DNA from: Bacillota bacterium
GTDB taxonomy: Bacteria; Bacillota; Clostridia; Oscillospirales; Ruminococcaceae
Assembly (NCBI GenBank): GCA_023429685.1
Contig: JAEZDF010000057.1
Span: 1 to 5,748 of the forward strand
Reading direction: 5' to 3'
DNA length: 5,748 nt
Every line of letters begins with the position of its first letter. Position 1 is the stretch's first letter. Below the pieces are notes generated by a model that was not told the origin of the DNA, made no database searches, and saw only the letters and a program-made list of their open reading frames with translations. The position numbers and the translations under genes are program-made. Positions 4,976-5,748 of this stretch are shown one piece after another.

Positions 4976-5748
4976 ATGAGCAGTATTGCGACAATAGAGC
5001 AACGAGAGCCATACTATCTACAGCTTATTAACACGGCTCTGGAACGATATCTATCTGACAAGGGACTTGTGCAGCAGGACGTTGTGGACGCGATGCGCTA
5101 CAGTCTACTGTCAGGCGGCAAACGGATTCGCGGCATCCTCTTACTCGAGTTTTGCCGGATGTGTGGCGGCAAAATCGACGACGCCCTTCCTTTTGCGTGT
5201 GCCGTTGAGATGCTTCACGCGTACTCTTTAATCCACGATGATCTGCCCTGTATGGATGATGATGACATGCGAAGGGGACAGCCTTCCTGTCATATACGGT
5301 TTGGAGAGGCCACGGCACTTTTGGCTGGCGATGCACTGTTGACCTACTCGTTTGAGATTATGCTTACAAAACCAGACGCCGTACCGCCTGAGTATGCACT
5401 ACGTGCTGCTGGCATATTAGCCCGTGCGGCGGGCTATCACGGGATGGTGGGAGGTCAGGTGATTGACCTTGCTAGTGAAGGAAAACGGACCGACGAACAA
5501 ACGCTTTCGTTCATTCATTCAATGAAAACTGCCGCACTCATTCGCGCCGCTTCTACCATGGGCTGTGTGATTGCAGGGGCAGACGAAGACAAGGTGCAGG
5601 CGGCAGACAGATTTTCGGAAAAAATCGGCTTGTCGTTTCAGATTGTAGATGATATACTTGATATCACTGGGACGAGCGAGGAATTGGGCAAGAACGTGGG
5701 CAGCGACGTGCAAAACAGTAAAACTACGTTTGCTACCCTTTACGGCGT
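4976..5748 (+). CDS. ispA: Polyprenyl (farnesyl) diphosphate synthase IspA, 3'-truncated by window end
   Basis: The frame is open from ATG 4976 to the window edge, giving the first 257 residues of an expected 290-300. IspA-type synthases condense isopentenyl diphosphate with allylic diphosphates to make geranyl and farnesyl diphosphate, feeding undecaprenyl phosphate and quinone synthesis. Visible motifs are LLSGGKRIRG (44-53, substrate-binding Lys and Arg), EMLHAYSLIHDDLPCMDDDD (78-97, first Asp-rich motif D88/D89...D94 followed by MRRG), GMVGGQVIDL (156-165), KTAALIRA (184-191), FQIVDDILD (221-229, second Asp-rich motif) and GKNVGSD (238-244). The two-residue insertion in the first Asp-rich motif (DDLPCMD) and the Tyr five residues before it match bacterial type II farnesyl diphosphate synthases, so FPP is the likely product. 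A geranylgeranyl synthase role cannot be excluded. The Shine-Dalgarno site is AAAGGCGG at 4964-4971, and the gap from xseB is 36 nt. Confidence 0.95.
   Translation, partial: MSSIATIEQREPYYLQLINTALERYLSDKGLVQQDVVDAMRYSLLSGGKRIRGILLLEFCRMCGGKIDDALPFACAVEMLHAYSLIHDDLPCMDDDDMRRGQPSCHIRFGEATALLAGDALLTYSFEIMLTKPDAVPPEYALRAAGILARAAGYHGMVGGQVIDLASEGKRTDEQTLSFIHSMKTAALIRAASTMGCVIAGADEDKVQAADRFSEKIGLSFQIVDDILDITGTSEELGKNVGSDVQNSKTTFATLYG

Overview
The window is chromosomal DNA from an endospore-forming member of the Firmicutes, most likely a Clostridia-class (Oscillospirales/Ruminococcaceae-like) organism. It carries the end of a spoIIIA sporulation operon followed directly by asp23, nusB, xseA, xseB and ispA. 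This is the same backbone as the Bacillus spoIIIA - (accBC) - yqhY - nusB - folD - xseAB - ispA region, but accBC is absent and a TsaD/Kae1-like (M22) gene sits in the folD slot. The taxonomic call rests on gene content and order, recalled from family knowledge and not checked by a search. All genes are on the + strand.

Layout. 1-1383: the last 51 codons of spoIIIAF, then complete spoIIIAG and spoIIIAH, three components of the mother cell-forespore channel. 1384-1534: an intergenic region with a strong 16-bp terminator hairpin. The left arm of that hairpin contains a consensus extended -10 box, so the same DNA may end spoIIIA transcription and start asp23 transcription. 1535-1903: an Asp23/DUF322 (YqhY-type) gene, followed by a second intrinsic terminator and a further small hairpin. 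2005-5748: nusB, the TsaD-like gene, xseA, xseB and ispA, packed tightly enough (gaps of 1 to 36 nt) to be one transcription unit. ispA runs off the window end.

How the genes work together. The first block is sporulation-specific. The second is a housekeeping cluster: NusB in rRNA antitermination, exonuclease VII (XseA + XseB) in DNA repair, and IspA in isoprenoid precursor synthesis. Dxs, a TlyA-type protein, ArgR and RecN would be expected downstream by analogy, but lie outside the window. The TsaD-like protein keeps the metal-binding HxxxH and SSDNA motifs but has lost the N-terminal CDE signature of true TsaD, and its function is not established. Apart from this gene and the promoter-in-terminator arrangement, the window is ordinary core genome. 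I saw no mobile elements, CRISPR, tRNA or rRNA.
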